From Rathayibacter sp. VKM Ac-2754 (lineage in GTDB: Bacteria > Actinomycetota > Actinomycetes > Actinomycetales > Microbacteriaceae), in contig NZ_WUCC01000001.1 in NCBI RefSeq assembly GCF_009807095.1, forward strand, positions 558,001 through 622,000: a stretch of DNA of 64,000 bases, given 5' to 3'. The position numbers were made by a program, and so were the translations under genes. The notes under the pieces are model-generated. The model was given only the letters and a program-made list of their open reading frames with translations. It was not told the DNA's origin and did not search any database. Shown here one piece after another: positions 8,379 through 16,581 of this stretch. Position 1 is the stretch's first letter, and each line of letters starts with the position of its first letter.

Positions 8379-10889
8379 CTATCCGCTGACCAGCCCCGCG
8401 TCGCGAGCACGCTCGACCGCCTCCCGGCGGGAGTGGACGTCGAGCTTCCGGTAGAGCACGCGGATCTGCGCCTTGACGGTGTTGCGGCTGACGAACGCGG
8501 CGTCGGCCATGCCCGCCACGGTGAGGCCGCCGATCAGCTGGCCGAGGATCTCCCGCTCGCGCGGGGTGAGCGGAGGCAGCGGCCGCTCCGCCTTGCGCGG
8601 CAGGGTCAACGCGCGCAGGCGGGCCGCGACCTCCTCGGGGACGGCGTCGCCGAGCACCTCGAGATCGGGGAGCGCGAGGGCCGCGAGCGCCGCGGGCAGC
8701 CGGTACTGCGCGGCCAGGGCGACGGCGGTCCGGGCGCTCGCGTCGGCGGAGTCGCGGTCGCCGGCCGCGTGGAGAGCACCGGCGAGGACGAGGTGGGCGG
8801 TGATCGCCGAGCGGGCGGTGAGGACCGGGCGCTCGAGCGCGGCGCGGCTCTCGGTCTCGGCGGCGTCGGGGTGGCCTGCGGCGAGCCCGGTGCGGGCGCG
8901 GCCGACGAGGAGGACCTCCTGCAGGGTGTCGTCGTCGAGCTCGACGTCGAGGGCGCGAGCGGCGTCGTTGTAGCGGCCGGCGAGGATGAGGAGGGTCGAC
9001 TCGGTGTCGGCGAGGACGACCGCGTTCAGCCCCGCGCCCCACCGGGAGCCGGCGGCGGCGCGCTCGGACCGGAGCGTGTGCAGCGCGGCGACCGGATGAC
9101 CGCTCCACCCCGCGGCGAGCGCCTGCAGCGCGGCCTGCAGCGCCGCATACTCGGAGGCGTCGGTGATGTGCGCCTCCTCGCGCAGGATCCTCTCGGCGGT
9201 CGCGAGGTCGAGCGTGTTGAGCGCGACGACGGCGCGGGCGAGGTGCCCGACGGCGTGGACCGTGTCGGGGGCGTCGCTGGAGGGGTACTCGGGGATCCGC
9301 TGCAGCCAGGTCTCGGCCCTGTCGGTGCGGCCGGAGAGCGCGCACAGAAGGGCGAGCGATCCGGCGGCCGCGACGGCGATGCGGAGGTTGCCGTGGGTCA
9401 GAGCCTCGTCGTAGGTCGTCGCGTACTCGGCCCGGGCGAGCGTCAGCGCACCGCTGAAGAAGTAGGTCCGCGCCCACTGCGTGCGCAGCTCGGGGATCGC
9501 GGGGAGGAGGGGCTCCAGGCGCTCCGGGCTCGCCTCCGCGAGGATCTCGGCGAGGTCGGCGACGGCGGTGCGCGCCGGGAGCAGGCGGCCGGCGGAGCGG
9601 TCCGCCGCGAGCCGGGCGGTCGTCGTTGCGAGGACGTCCATCAGGTCGGTCGCGTCGTGGCGAGGGGCGGTGAACTGCACCGGTCGCGCCGTGCCGGCGA
9701 CCGGCATGTGCTCGACGTACGCCCTGGCCTGCGACCACCGCGGGTACCGGTCGAGGAACTCCTGCGGGAGTGCGCGCAGCGCCTCGCGGAGGACGCTCTT
9801 GTGGGAGGCGAGCACCGGCGCCCAGTGCTCGTTCAGCAGCGCCGCCGTGTGCTCCCAGTCCTGCGAGAGCGACGCGTGCCGGATCGCGTCGGCGCCGCGG
9901 TCCTCCGTCAGCGCGAGATCGGAGAGGCGGCGGTGGGCGGCGAGGATGCGCGGTGCGTGCTCGGCCTCGAAGCGGGCGGAGAGCGCCTCGGCGAGCACCT
10001 CGCTGATCGCGAGCTGCCAGAGCGGGCGCGGCCCGTCGACGACGTCGATCGCCCCCTCCGCTTCGAGGGCGAGGATCGTCGGCATGGGCTGCGGGTGATC
10101 CCAGGCCGCGGCGGCGGTCTCGGGAGTCAGCTCCTCGCCCGCCAGCCGCCACAGCCAGAGCGAGCCGAGCAGCCGCTCCCCCGCTGCGGAGTCGGCGTTC
10201 TCGAGCGCCGTGGCCGTCCCCGCCTCGCGTGCGGTCCTCCGCGCGAGGGCCGCCGGGTGGCCCACGCCGAGCGACGCCGACCAGGCCCGCGCCGCCGCGA
10301 GCGAGGGGACGAGCCAGCCGCCGAACCACCCGTGGAGCTGCGCGATCTCGTCCGCGGCGAGATCCAGAGAGAGGGAGCGGAGGATCCCGCCGAGCTCGTC
10401 GACGCTCGCGTGCAGCTCGCGACTGGGGAGGTCCAGAGCCGCCGCGCCGGTCGGCCCGGGTCGGCGGCCGATGACGAGGACGGTCAGCCCCGGTACCCGC
10501 GTCGCGAGAGAGCCGAGGGAGTGGACCAGGGGCTCGCTGATGTAGACGTCGGCGTCGTCGAGGACGACGTCGACCCGCCCCTCGCGCTCGAGCAGCACGC
10601 CGGCGAGGGCGTCGAGCCCCTCCCCGCGGGGGTGCAGCCGCAGTGCTTCCGCCAGAGCCGCCGCGAGGTCCTGCTCGCGCGCGAAGCGAGGGCGCCCGTC
10701 GATCCAGGCCGTCGTCGATCCGTCCGCGCGCCTCCGGGCGATCCAGGCGGCGGCGAGGGTGGTGCGGCCGCTCCCGCGGACGCCTCGCAGGAGGACGAGT
10801 CCGCGCGCGGAGGCCAGGCGCCCGAGGAGGCGGGGCCGCCCGACCGAGGCGGCGGACGGGCGCGCGGAAGCGGGGGACGTGACAGTCAT
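8379..10889 (-). CDS. LuxR family regulator with N-terminal ATPase (MalT/LAL-type)
   Basis: 836-residue large LuxR-type regulator. ATG at 10889 follows CCGGAGTCCC, a usable ribosome site. The N-terminus carries a P-loop-like G36-V-R-G-S-G-R-T-T with Arg42 where Walker A normally has Lys, then a Walker B-like VDVVLDDADVY. The middle is a long run of helical TPR-like repeats. The C-terminus (LTPREREILGQLIGG, later SRNTVKAQIRVLYRKLDVHS) is a complete LuxR/GerE helix-turn-helix. It is probably a single-protein transcription activator. The Lys-to-Arg change may weaken ATP hydrolysis. Its targets are unknown; the Tat-exported protein just upstream is a possibility. Confidence 0.9.
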   Translation of the reverse strand: MTVTSPASARPSAASVGRPRLLGRLASARGLVLLRGVRGSGRTTLAAAWIARRRADGSTTAWIDGRPRFAREQDLAAALAEALRLHPRGEGLDALAGVLLEREGRVDVVLDDADVYISEPLVHSLGSLATRVPGLTVLVIGRRPGPTGAAALDLPSRELHASVDELGGILRSLSLDLAADEIAQLHGWFGGWLVPSLAAARAWSASLGVGHPAALARRTAREAGTATALENADSAAGERLLGSLWLWRLAGEELTPETAAAAWDHPQPMPTILALEAEGAIDVVDGPRPLWQLAISEVLAEALSARFEAEHAPRILAAHRRLSDLALTEDRGADAIRHASLSQDWEHTAALLNEHWAPVLASHKSVLREALRALPQEFLDRYPRWSQARAYVEHMPVAGTARPVQFTAPRHDATDLMDVLATTTARLAADRSAGRLLPARTAVADLAEILAEASPERLEPLLPAIPELRTQWARTYFFSGALTLARAEYATTYDEALTHGNLRIAVAAAGSLALLCALSGRTDRAETWLQRIPEYPSSDAPDTVHAVGHLARAVVALNTLDLATAERILREEAHITDASEYAALQAALQALAAGWSGHPVAALHTLRSERAAAGSRWGAGLNAVVLADTESTLLILAGRYNDAARALDVELDDDTLQEVLLVGRARTGLAAGHPDAAETESRAALERPVLTARSAITAHLVLAGALHAAGDRDSADASARTAVALAAQYRLPAALAALALPDLEVLGDAVPEEVAARLRALTLPRKAERPLPPLTPREREILGQLIGGLTVAGMADAAFVSRNTVKAQIRVLYRKLDVHSRREAVERARDAGLVSG

Positions 10890-10981
10890 GGCGGGACTCC
10901 GGAAGCAGCGGTGAGGTCGGGTCCTCACGCTCTCGGGACACGATATTCCCTGGCGATCGCTCGCGGGCGTGGGAGGAGGCG

Positions 10982-11022
10982 GGATCCAGCGACGGCGGTC
11001 CGGGTCCGCCGTCGCTGGATCC
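10982..11022 (-). terminator. Strong hairpin terminator after the Tat-exported protein
   Basis: Perfect 17-bp inverted repeat: GGATCCAGCGACGGCGG (10982-10998) pairs with CCGCCGTCGCTGGATCC (11006-11022) around a 7-nt loop. It lies 35 bp beyond the stop of the minus-strand gene at 11058-11540 and before the regulator start at 10889, so it separates the two transcripts. There is no clear U-tract, as is common in high-GC actinobacteria. Confidence 0.75.
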
Positions 11023-11057
11023 GGGACCTCGTCGCAGAGGACGAGGAACCGTTCGGA

Positions 11058-11540
11058 CTACAGCGCTTCGAGGTCGAGCGAGTCCGTCGAGTAGAGGCGG
11101 CTCTCGGGCGCCGGGCTGGTCCACGAGGCGCTCAGGCTGCCGAGGGTCCCCTCCACCGTGTCGTCCTTCACGTAGACGCCGCCCTGGCTCGGGAAGGAGC
11201 GTCCGGAGGCGTCGGTGGCGGTGCCGGGGAGGGAGGTGACGACGTTCCCGGAGAGATCGCGCAGCTCGAAGCCGGTCGTCGCGCCGAAGAACACGATGCC
11301 CGCCTGACCCTGGACCGCGAGGTTGGTGGAGCGGTTGCGGATGCGGACGTAGGCGTTGATCTTCTGGCCCGGCAGGGCACCGCCGCCCTGCGCGGCGAAG
11401 TTGTAGAGGTCGGGCTCGGGCGGCTGCGTCCCCGACGCGGCGGCCATGGGAGCCGCGGCCGCGACGGCGATGGCGGGGATGGTCCACGCCGCGCCGGTGG
11501 CGACGGTGCGGCGGGACAGGTGGCGGGAGTCCTGGGGCAT
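11058..11540 (-). CDS. Secreted protein with Tat-type signal
   Basis: 160-residue exported protein. The start at 11540 gives MPQDSRHLSRRTVATGAAWTIPA, a twin-arginine n-region (LSRRTVATGA) followed by a hydrophobic Ala-rich core and a cleavage region near AAASGTQPP. The mature part is a beta-rich domain of about 120 residues (PGQKINAYVRIRNRSTNLAV, VYVKDDTVEGTLGSL) of the kind found in actinobacterial surface proteins. I recognise no enzymatic motif. The gene ends at a strong hairpin. Confidence 0.7.
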   Translation of the reverse strand: MPQDSRHLSRRTVATGAAWTIPAIAVAAAAPMAAASGTQPPEPDLYNFAAQGGGALPGQKINAYVRIRNRSTNLAVQGQAGIVFFGATTGFELRDLSGNVVTSLPGTATDASGRSFPSQGGVYVKDDTVEGTLGSLSASWTSPAPESRLYSTDSLDLEAL

Positions 11541-11673
11541 GAAGGTCCTGTTCTGAGACGGTGAAGGCGCCTGATTGCGCCCTCCTCGTATCCAGGCAGA
11601 GGCAGCCCGCCGGCTCCGGCTCAGCCGCTCGACTTCACCCCCTGATTCACCCCGCGAGGCTCGCGGCTCCTCC

Positions 11674-11922
11674 TCAGGAGGCGTCCAAGTCGCCCCGTCC
11701 GCGGCGGCGACTCCACCACGCACGGAGACGCTCGAGATGGCGGTCCGTGTAGTCGTTCGACAGCGCGAGCGCCTCGGCGGCCGGGTCGGCGCCGGCCGCC
11801 ACGTCGCGGATGGCGCGCAGTGCCGAGTCGGCGCCGAGCGGAGGGACGGCGCGGGGCGCCTGCGGCTCGGGGTCCGGTTCGGTCGCGCGCGGACGGGGTT
11901 CCGGGGGCGTCGTCTCGTCCAT
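11674..11922 (-). CDS. Small acidic-proline-rich hypothetical protein
   Basis: 82 residues. ATG at 11922 is preceded by GGAGGG, an excellent ribosome site, which is the main reason to accept the gene. The first 30 residues are Pro/Glu/Arg-rich and disordered (MDETTPPEPRPRATEPDPE), followed by a helical part (ADSALRAIRDVAAGADPAAEA) and a basic tail (WWSRRRGRGDLDAS). It lies between the Tat protein and the Rieske protein on the same strand. Function unknown. Confidence 0.65.
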   Translation of the reverse strand: MDETTPPEPRPRATEPDPEPQAPRAVPPLGADSALRAIRDVAAGADPAAEALALSNDYTDRHLERLRAWWSRRRGRGDLDAS

Positions 11923-12049
11923 GGCCCTCCACCCTAGGCCGGTCACCGTGCCGGGTTCGGGGGACGGCTTCCCGACGGGTGCCTGCGCTCCGCCTCCCGG
12001 TGCGCCGCGCTCGCCTCCTCGAAGGGGTGCACCGATGCTGCTGTCCCCG

Positions 12050-12937
12050 TCATCCCGCGTTCGGCAGCAGCACCTCCACCTGCCCGTCGGTGACGCGCGT
12101 CTCGAACCGGGGCTGCGGAGCGGTGGCGGGCCCACGCAGCACCTCGCCCGTCTCGAGCGAGAAGACGCTCGAGTGCCACGGGCACGTGACGCAGGCCTCA
12201 CCACCGGCGCTCTCGAGCTCACCCTCGTCCAGGGGTCCCGAGAGGTGGCTGCAGACGTTCGACAGCACATCCACCCGATCGCCGCGGCGCAGCGCGACCA
12301 GCGGCGTCTCGGCGACGACCTTCTTGACGAGCTCGTTCTGCGGCAGGTCGTCCAGCGGCCCCAGCAGCTGCCAGCCGGTCGGGAAGCGATGCGGGACGTC
12401 CTCCGCGTGGTTCACTCCCGCCGCCTGCCGGTAGCTCAGGTGACCGCCGAGGTACCCGCCGCCCGAGACGACGGCGAGCCCGAGCATGCTCAGAACCTTC
12501 CCGCTCGCGCCGTGCCCCCGCCCGCGCTGCACGAAGGACGCCGCGTAGAGAGCCGTCGCGATCGCGTTCGCCCCCGCGTGCACGAGTCCGACGCGCATCT
12601 GCTGCTCGTGCAGCTCCGACCAGTCGGTGTAGCCGGCGGCAGCGGTCGGCAGGGCACTGACCACTCCCACGCCGATGAGGGTGCGCGCCGCCCGCTCGTT
12701 GCCCGGCAGCAGGTCGAGGACCGCCGCCGAGAGCCACGCCCCCGCGGGGACGAGGACGAGCAGCGGATGCACGGGGTGCCCGACCGGGACCCCGTGCAGC
12801 ACGTCCCGCACGGGCTGGGGGCGGATGACGGCGTTGACCACCTTCCGGACTTGTCCGACGAGCGGGTCGAGGGTGGCCGCGTCTTCGAGGCGGCTGACGA
12901 GCTTCACGAATCTCATTTCACGCATGCTCAAGCGCAC
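12050..12937 (-). CDS. DUF2231 membrane protein fused to a Rieske [2Fe-2S] domain
   Basis: About 295 residues. The N-terminal half is a DUF2231 four-helix membrane domain (GVPVGHPVHPLLVLVPAGAW with conserved His residues, then several hydrophobic helices). The C-terminal half is a Rieske domain with the cluster ligands in CSHLSG and, 15 or so residues on, CPWHSSVF (C-x-H and C-x2-H). It is likely a membrane-anchored electron-transfer protein facing one side of the membrane; the redox partner is unknown. The exact start is uncertain: 12937, 12925 and 12916 are all in frame. Confidence 0.88.
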   Translation of the reverse strand: MRLSMREMRFVKLVSRLEDAATLDPLVGQVRKVVNAVIRPQPVRDVLHGVPVGHPVHPLLVLVPAGAWLSAAVLDLLPGNERAARTLIGVGVVSALPTAAAGYTDWSELHEQQMRVGLVHAGANAIATALYAASFVQRGRGHGASGKVLSMLGLAVVSGGGYLGGHLSYRQAAGVNHAEDVPHRFPTGWQLLGPLDDLPQNELVKKVVAETPLVALRRGDRVDVLSNVCSHLSGPLDEGELESAGGEACVTCPWHSSVFSLETGEVLRGPATAPQPRFETRVTDGQVEVLLPNAG

Positions 12938-13081
12938 CGCCGGGCGGCCGGAGGCGACAGGGGGTTGTCAGACGCTGGATATGAGGAGTGGTGGCCGGAG
13001 GGCGCTTCGCGCCGAAAGAATCGTCACAACTACAGGCGCCAGATTTTGTGCATTATTATTCCGTCGAGGGATGGTTTATAC

Positions 13082-13756
13082 ATGCAAGGGTTCGTGACGA
13101 CCGACGAAGCGGCCAGGCGCCTCGGCGTGTCTCCCCGTCGCGTCGTCGACATGCTGACGACCGGGCAGCTCGCAGGCGAGAAGGTTCACCGCAGCTGGCT
13201 GGTCTCGGCCGCCGCGGTGGACGAGCGCGAGCACCTGAGCCACGCTCCGGGCAGGCCTGTCTCCGCTGTGACCGCGAGAGCTCTGGTCACGGCGCTCTCG
13301 GACGGATCCCGGCTGACGTCGCGGCAGGAGGCGCTCATCCGGCGGCGAACCACCGAGCAGCTCGTCACTGCGGTCTCGCGGTCGGTCCGCATCGAACGAT
13401 TCGCAACTCGACGGCCGGAGCTCGCGGCCGAGCACCTGCATCTGACCGGCGAGAGCGCTATCGCGCGTCTCGGCGCTCACGCGGGCGAAGCGCTGGTCGG
13501 GCAGGCCAAGCAGACCCACGGCTACCCGAGAGGCATGACCTACGACGAACTCGTCGACCACGCCATGCTCGTCCCTGATGACGAGAACGGCCGGGTCGTG
13601 CTGCACCGGTTCGACGACGAGATCTTCCCCTGGCCCGAGACGCCCCGAGCATTGATCGCCATCGACGCGGCACGCGACGATCAGGCCCGAGTGCGCACGG
13701 CAGGGCTGGACGCGGTCGAGCGATTGAGGAGCTCATGGCTGGCAGATCGCACGTAG
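13082..13756 (+). CDS. Helix-turn-helix protein, putative antitoxin of the following nucleotidyltransferase
   Basis: 224 residues. The N-terminal 50 residues are an excisionase/MerR-like DNA-binding domain (FVTTDEAARRLGVSPRRVVD, then GEKVHRSWLVSAAAVDE). The rest is helical without a recognised fold. GAGGG lies about 10 nt before the ATG, and the 140 bp upstream is AT-rich for this genome, suggesting a promoter. It overlaps the next gene by 22 bp, so the two are translated together. A DNA-binding partner in front of an AbiEii-like nucleotidyltransferase is the classic antitoxin-toxin order; the pairing is inferred from this arrangement. Confidence 0.8.
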   Translation: MQGFVTTDEAARRLGVSPRRVVDMLTTGQLAGEKVHRSWLVSAAAVDEREHLSHAPGRPVSAVTARALVTALSDGSRLTSRQEALIRRRTTEQLVTAVSRSVRIERFATRRPELAAEHLHLTGESAIARLGAHAGEALVGQAKQTHGYPRGMTYDELVDHAMLVPDDENGRVVLHRFDDEIFPWPETPRALIAIDAARDDQARVRTAGLDAVERLRSSWLADRT

Positions 13757-14466
13757 TCGACGTGCCGCGGGACTCGCCGTGGCCGCTCGTCTTCGAACTG
13801 TCGGCGGCGACCCCGCCGGGGAGCTGGGTGCTGGCCGGAGGCTTGATGGTCCACCTGCACGCCCTTCGCGCCGGAGTCGAGGCCACTCGACCGACGAGCG
13901 ACGTCGATGTACTGCTCGACATCAGGTCGAACACCGTCCGCGATGTCGCGGGTCCGCTCACCTCGCTCGGATTCTCAGCCCGCGACCCTTCACACGGCAC
14001 GCCGTTGCACCGGTTCGCCCGCAAGGAGCGCGACGTCGTGGACGTCATGGTCGCCCGAGATGTGCGAACACGAACGCGGTGGCAGCTCCGACCATTGCTG
14101 CGCTCACCCGGCGCCGCACAGGCGTTGCTGCGCCGCGACGTCTACAGGCTCAGCTCGGGCGGTGACTCCGCGACCATCGACGTGCCGGACGAACTCGGAG
14201 CGATCATCGCCAAGTCGGCGGCATACGCCACCGACTCACGCGACCCCCACCGCCACCTCGACGATCTGGCCGTCCTGGCAGCAGCAGCAGGCAATCCTCG
14301 TGCTCTGGCGCTGGACTCGCTGACCCGGAAGGACCGATTGCACCTGCGACGCGTTCTCCCGTACCTCTCCGATGACGAGCATCCGTCTTGGCGAGTGCTC
14401 GATCGATACGACCGGGCGCTGGGTCAGCGCGTGTGGAGGGCGATCGCGGCAGCGTGCTCGCCGTGA
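13735..14466 (+). CDS. Nucleotidyltransferase-fold protein, putative AbiEii-like toxin
   Basis: 243 residues of the polymerase-beta-like nucleotidyltransferase superfamily. The motif GSWVLAGGLMVHLHALRAG, then TRPTSDVDVLLD, gives the G-G...D-V-D metal-binding arrangement near residues 30-60. A third acidic residue is probably in ERDVVDVMVARD. This resembles the minimal nucleotidyltransferase toxins grouped with AbiEii/AbiGii and MenT, which modify tRNA or other targets. It overlaps the helix-turn-helix gene upstream by 22 bp. Toxicity is not shown by sequence; a plain sugar or antibiotic nucleotidyltransferase is less likely given the partner. Confidence 0.75.
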   Translation: MAGRSHVVDVPRDSPWPLVFELSAATPPGSWVLAGGLMVHLHALRAGVEATRPTSDVDVLLDIRSNTVRDVAGPLTSLGFSARDPSHGTPLHRFARKERDVVDVMVARDVRTRTRWQLRPLLRSPGAAQALLRRDVYRLSSGGDSATIDVPDELGAIIAKSAAYATDSRDPHRHLDDLAVLAAAAGNPRALALDSLTRKDRLHLRRVLPYLSDDEHPSWRVLDRYDRALGQRVWRAIAAACSP

Positions 14467-14614
14467 CTGCCGCGACCCCCCGGCGCGACAACGCCATTCT
14501 CGCCCACTCCGTGATCGCGACAGCGCGCGGAGGGAACGCGCTGCTACCTACGGTGCTGTCGACCTACCGCCGTCGCTACCCATGCGCCGAACCCGCTTCT
14601 GCCGGCGACCTAGC

Positions 14615-15193
14615 CTCGGCCGCCTCGGCGGCTACTCGCTGATCGAGCTGCTCGTCTTCGGCCGCATCGTCGGCCAGGCCGCCGCGGACTACTCCGCCTC
14701 CCTGACGGCGCAGATCCGCTCGGCCGCCTCGGTGCAGATCGCTCGCGGCGAGATCGCCGACCTCCTCGCCGCCGACGGCGAAGAGAACGTCCGTGCCCTC
14801 CAGCGCGCGATCCGCAACACCATGACCGAGCACGCCGAAGTCGTCCGCGAAGAGGCCGGGCTGCTCACCGGACTCGCCGAACTCGACGCCATCGAGGCAT
14901 GCATCGCCGACATCGGCATCCACCCCGACATCGCCGGCTACCAGGACTTCGCGCACGTCTTCGACCTCAAGTCGGCCACGGCAGCGCGCGCCACACTGGA
15001 AGCGGCACTCGAGCCCAGGGAGAGCCGCCGCTGCCACAACCGCAGCGACTACCCGGACATCGACCCGGCCCTGCAGGTGAACCTCGTCTGGCTGCCCAGC
15101 ACCGGGGTCACACCGGAGGAGATTCCCGCGGTACCAAAGTAGATACGGGCGCTCATCCGGGAGGTCGCGACGGCGGCGAAGCTGCTCGAGTAA
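14615..15193 (+). pseudogene. Truncated, stop-containing remnant of a succinate dehydrogenase/fumarate reductase flavoprotein gene
   Basis: The frame starting near 14621 reads RLGGYSLIELLVFGRIVGQA and, later, ESRRCHNRSDYPDIDPALQ. These match the C-terminal part of SdhA/FrdA flavoproteins (usually RLGGNSL..., ES-R-GAHNRSDYP). The FAD-binding N-terminal 350-400 residues are missing. TAG at 15140-15142 interrupts the frame, and the same frame then continues IRALIREVATAAKLLE to TAA at 15191-15193. This fits a GAG-to-TAG nonsense change within the original C-terminus. The remnant lies between the toxin-antitoxin pair and the CBASS operon, so the locus has been rearranged repeatedly. Confidence 0.75.
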
Positions 15194-15501
15194 GAGCAGG
15201 GGCGCGGACGCCGGCTCGTGAATGCTCGGCGCGACATTGTGCGCCTTAAGGCGCGCGCACCTTGATCGGCGAACCAGCAAACATTGGATTCCTGGCATCT
15301 TGGGCGCCATTCCGGCGGCGGGGGCTGCGCCCTTCGGTCGGCGGCGAGCCGGACACAGTCATCTCCTTCCGAAATATCCTCAGGTTCAGTAGCGGGAAAA
15401 ATGTCGCCATTCTGGCTCCGGTCGGAAGCAACTATTGGGATTGTCGGTGGTGCGGCGTACGGTCAGTGGCACCGAATGAACTGGGTCAGAGGATGGAACC
15501 A
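15194..15501. other. 308-bp region upstream of CBASS, with a 14-bp palindrome
   Basis: No gene is supported here. The perfect palindrome GCGCCTTAAGGCGC (15241-15254) sits inside a longer inverted repeat (GTGCGCC/GGCGCGCGCAC); it could be a terminator or an operator. A-T richer stretches between 15370 and 15450 are the likely CBASS promoter. A frame in phase with the CD-NTase is open back to 15262, but the translation upstream of 15493 does not look like protein. Confidence 0.45.
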
Positions 15502-16581
15502 ATGGAGACGTTAGACACCGAGTTCGACCAGGCAATCCGCAATGTCACCATTAGTGGCGTCAAGCGCGGCCGTGCCATCGCAGCGCACACCGAAGTCCGC
15601 GCGCTGCTCGAAGCGGACCCAGAACTGGGTTCGTGGGGCATCGACTCCATTCTGATTGGCTCTTACGCCCGTCAGACCGCCCGATACCCCGGCAAAGACG
15701 TCGACATCTTCCTCCGCCTCACGAACCTCTCTGTCCGCCACGACCCCGAGAAGGTCTACAACGCAGTCGAGCGCGTTCTCATCGCAAGGTACGGTCTGAA
15801 GGATCGCGACGGCGGCGGCCGCGTCACACGCCAGGCCAGATCCCTCAAGATCGACTTCCCGGATCCCGACGACGATCTGAGCGACAACTCCTTCTCAATT
15901 GATGCCGTCCCCGCCGTACCGTGGGGCAAAAACTGGGGAATCCCGAACCGCGACCGAGACCTGTGGAACAGCGAGGAGAAGCGCTGGATCAAAACCAATC
16001 CGGTCGAGTTCGCGGATGACACCAATTCACTCGCCGTCGCGACATGGACTCCGACCATAGGAACCGCTAACGCCTACCGGCCGGTCGTCCGGCTCCTACG
16101 CCAGGTGCGCCACGTCCACTTCGGCAAGCAGCGCCCCGGCGGCCTGTTCACCGAGGTCGCTGTCTACTATTCCTGGAAGGATCAACTTGTTACCGGCGCC
16201 ACCTGGGCCGAACTGCTGACCTCCACCATGGAACAGGTCGCCACGCGCTTCGAGAAGTGCGCTGATGAGGGCCTCCTCGACCCGGTGCTTAGTACGCCGA
16301 TGAAGCCCGAGCTCGACTCCTGGGAGTGGACGGCTGCTGCCGACGGGCTAAACCGACTCGCCGAGCAGGCTCGCCAAGCGCTCGACTCGGAACGATGTCG
16401 TGCAGCGAAGACGTGGCGAGATATCCTCGGAAGCAACGATCGTGGTCAGGTCCTCCCGCTCCCGGACGGATGTGACGCAAACGGGTTCCCAGTCGGCAAA
16501 GTCACCGCTGTCGGCGCAGTCGGCAGCAACGATCCGCGTGGGTTCGCGAGCCCACCGTGGGCTACTCGACGTAATACGTGA
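15502..16581 (+). CDS. CBASS cyclic oligonucleotide synthase (CD-NTase)
   Basis: About 359 residues; a cGAS/DncV-like nucleotidyltransferase that would make a cyclic nucleotide alarm signal on phage infection. Catalytic pattern: G53-S54 (LIGSYARQTA), D66-V-D68 (GKDVDIFLRL) and third acid D134 (SIDAVPAV). I chose ATG 15502 because AGAGGA lies 8 nt upstream; ATG 15493 is an alternative. First gene of a cap2-cap3-effector operon. The C-terminus ends ATRRNT rather than in glycine, although Cap2 in characterised type II systems conjugates the CD-NTase through a C-terminal Gly. The last 40 or so residues overlap cap2. The product cannot be read from sequence; pairing with SAVED suggests a cyclic tri- or tetranucleotide. 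Confidence 0.9.
   Translation: METLDTEFDQAIRNVTISGVKRGRAIAAHTEVRALLEADPELGSWGIDSILIGSYARQTARYPGKDVDIFLRLTNLSVRHDPEKVYNAVERVLIARYGLKDRDGGGRVTRQARSLKIDFPDPDDDLSDNSFSIDAVPAVPWGKNWGIPNRDRDLWNSEEKRWIKTNPVEFADDTNSLAVATWTPTIGTANAYRPVVRLLRQVRHVHFGKQRPGGLFTEVAVYYSWKDQLVTGATWAELLTSTMEQVATRFEKCADEGLLDPVLSTPMKPELDSWEWTAAADGLNRLAEQARQALDSERCRAAKTWRDILGSNDRGQVLPLPDGCDANGFPVGKVTAVGAVGSNDPRGFASPPWATRRNT

Noticed and set aside
8184-11564. A 1126-codon open frame on the plus strand
   Set aside because: It lies opposite the LuxR regulator and the Tat protein. Its translation is Gly/Arg/Glu-rich low-complexity sequence, the usual shadow of GC-rich coding DNA.
11810-13081. Upstream extension of the helix-turn-helix gene by about 420 codons
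   Set aside because: It overlaps the minus-strand Rieske gene and reads as shadow sequence; ATG 13082 starts the recognisable DNA-binding domain.
15262-15501. N-terminal extension of the CD-NTase
   Set aside because: The extra 80 residues do not resemble any CD-NTase N-terminus, and AGAGGA is placed for ATG 15502.
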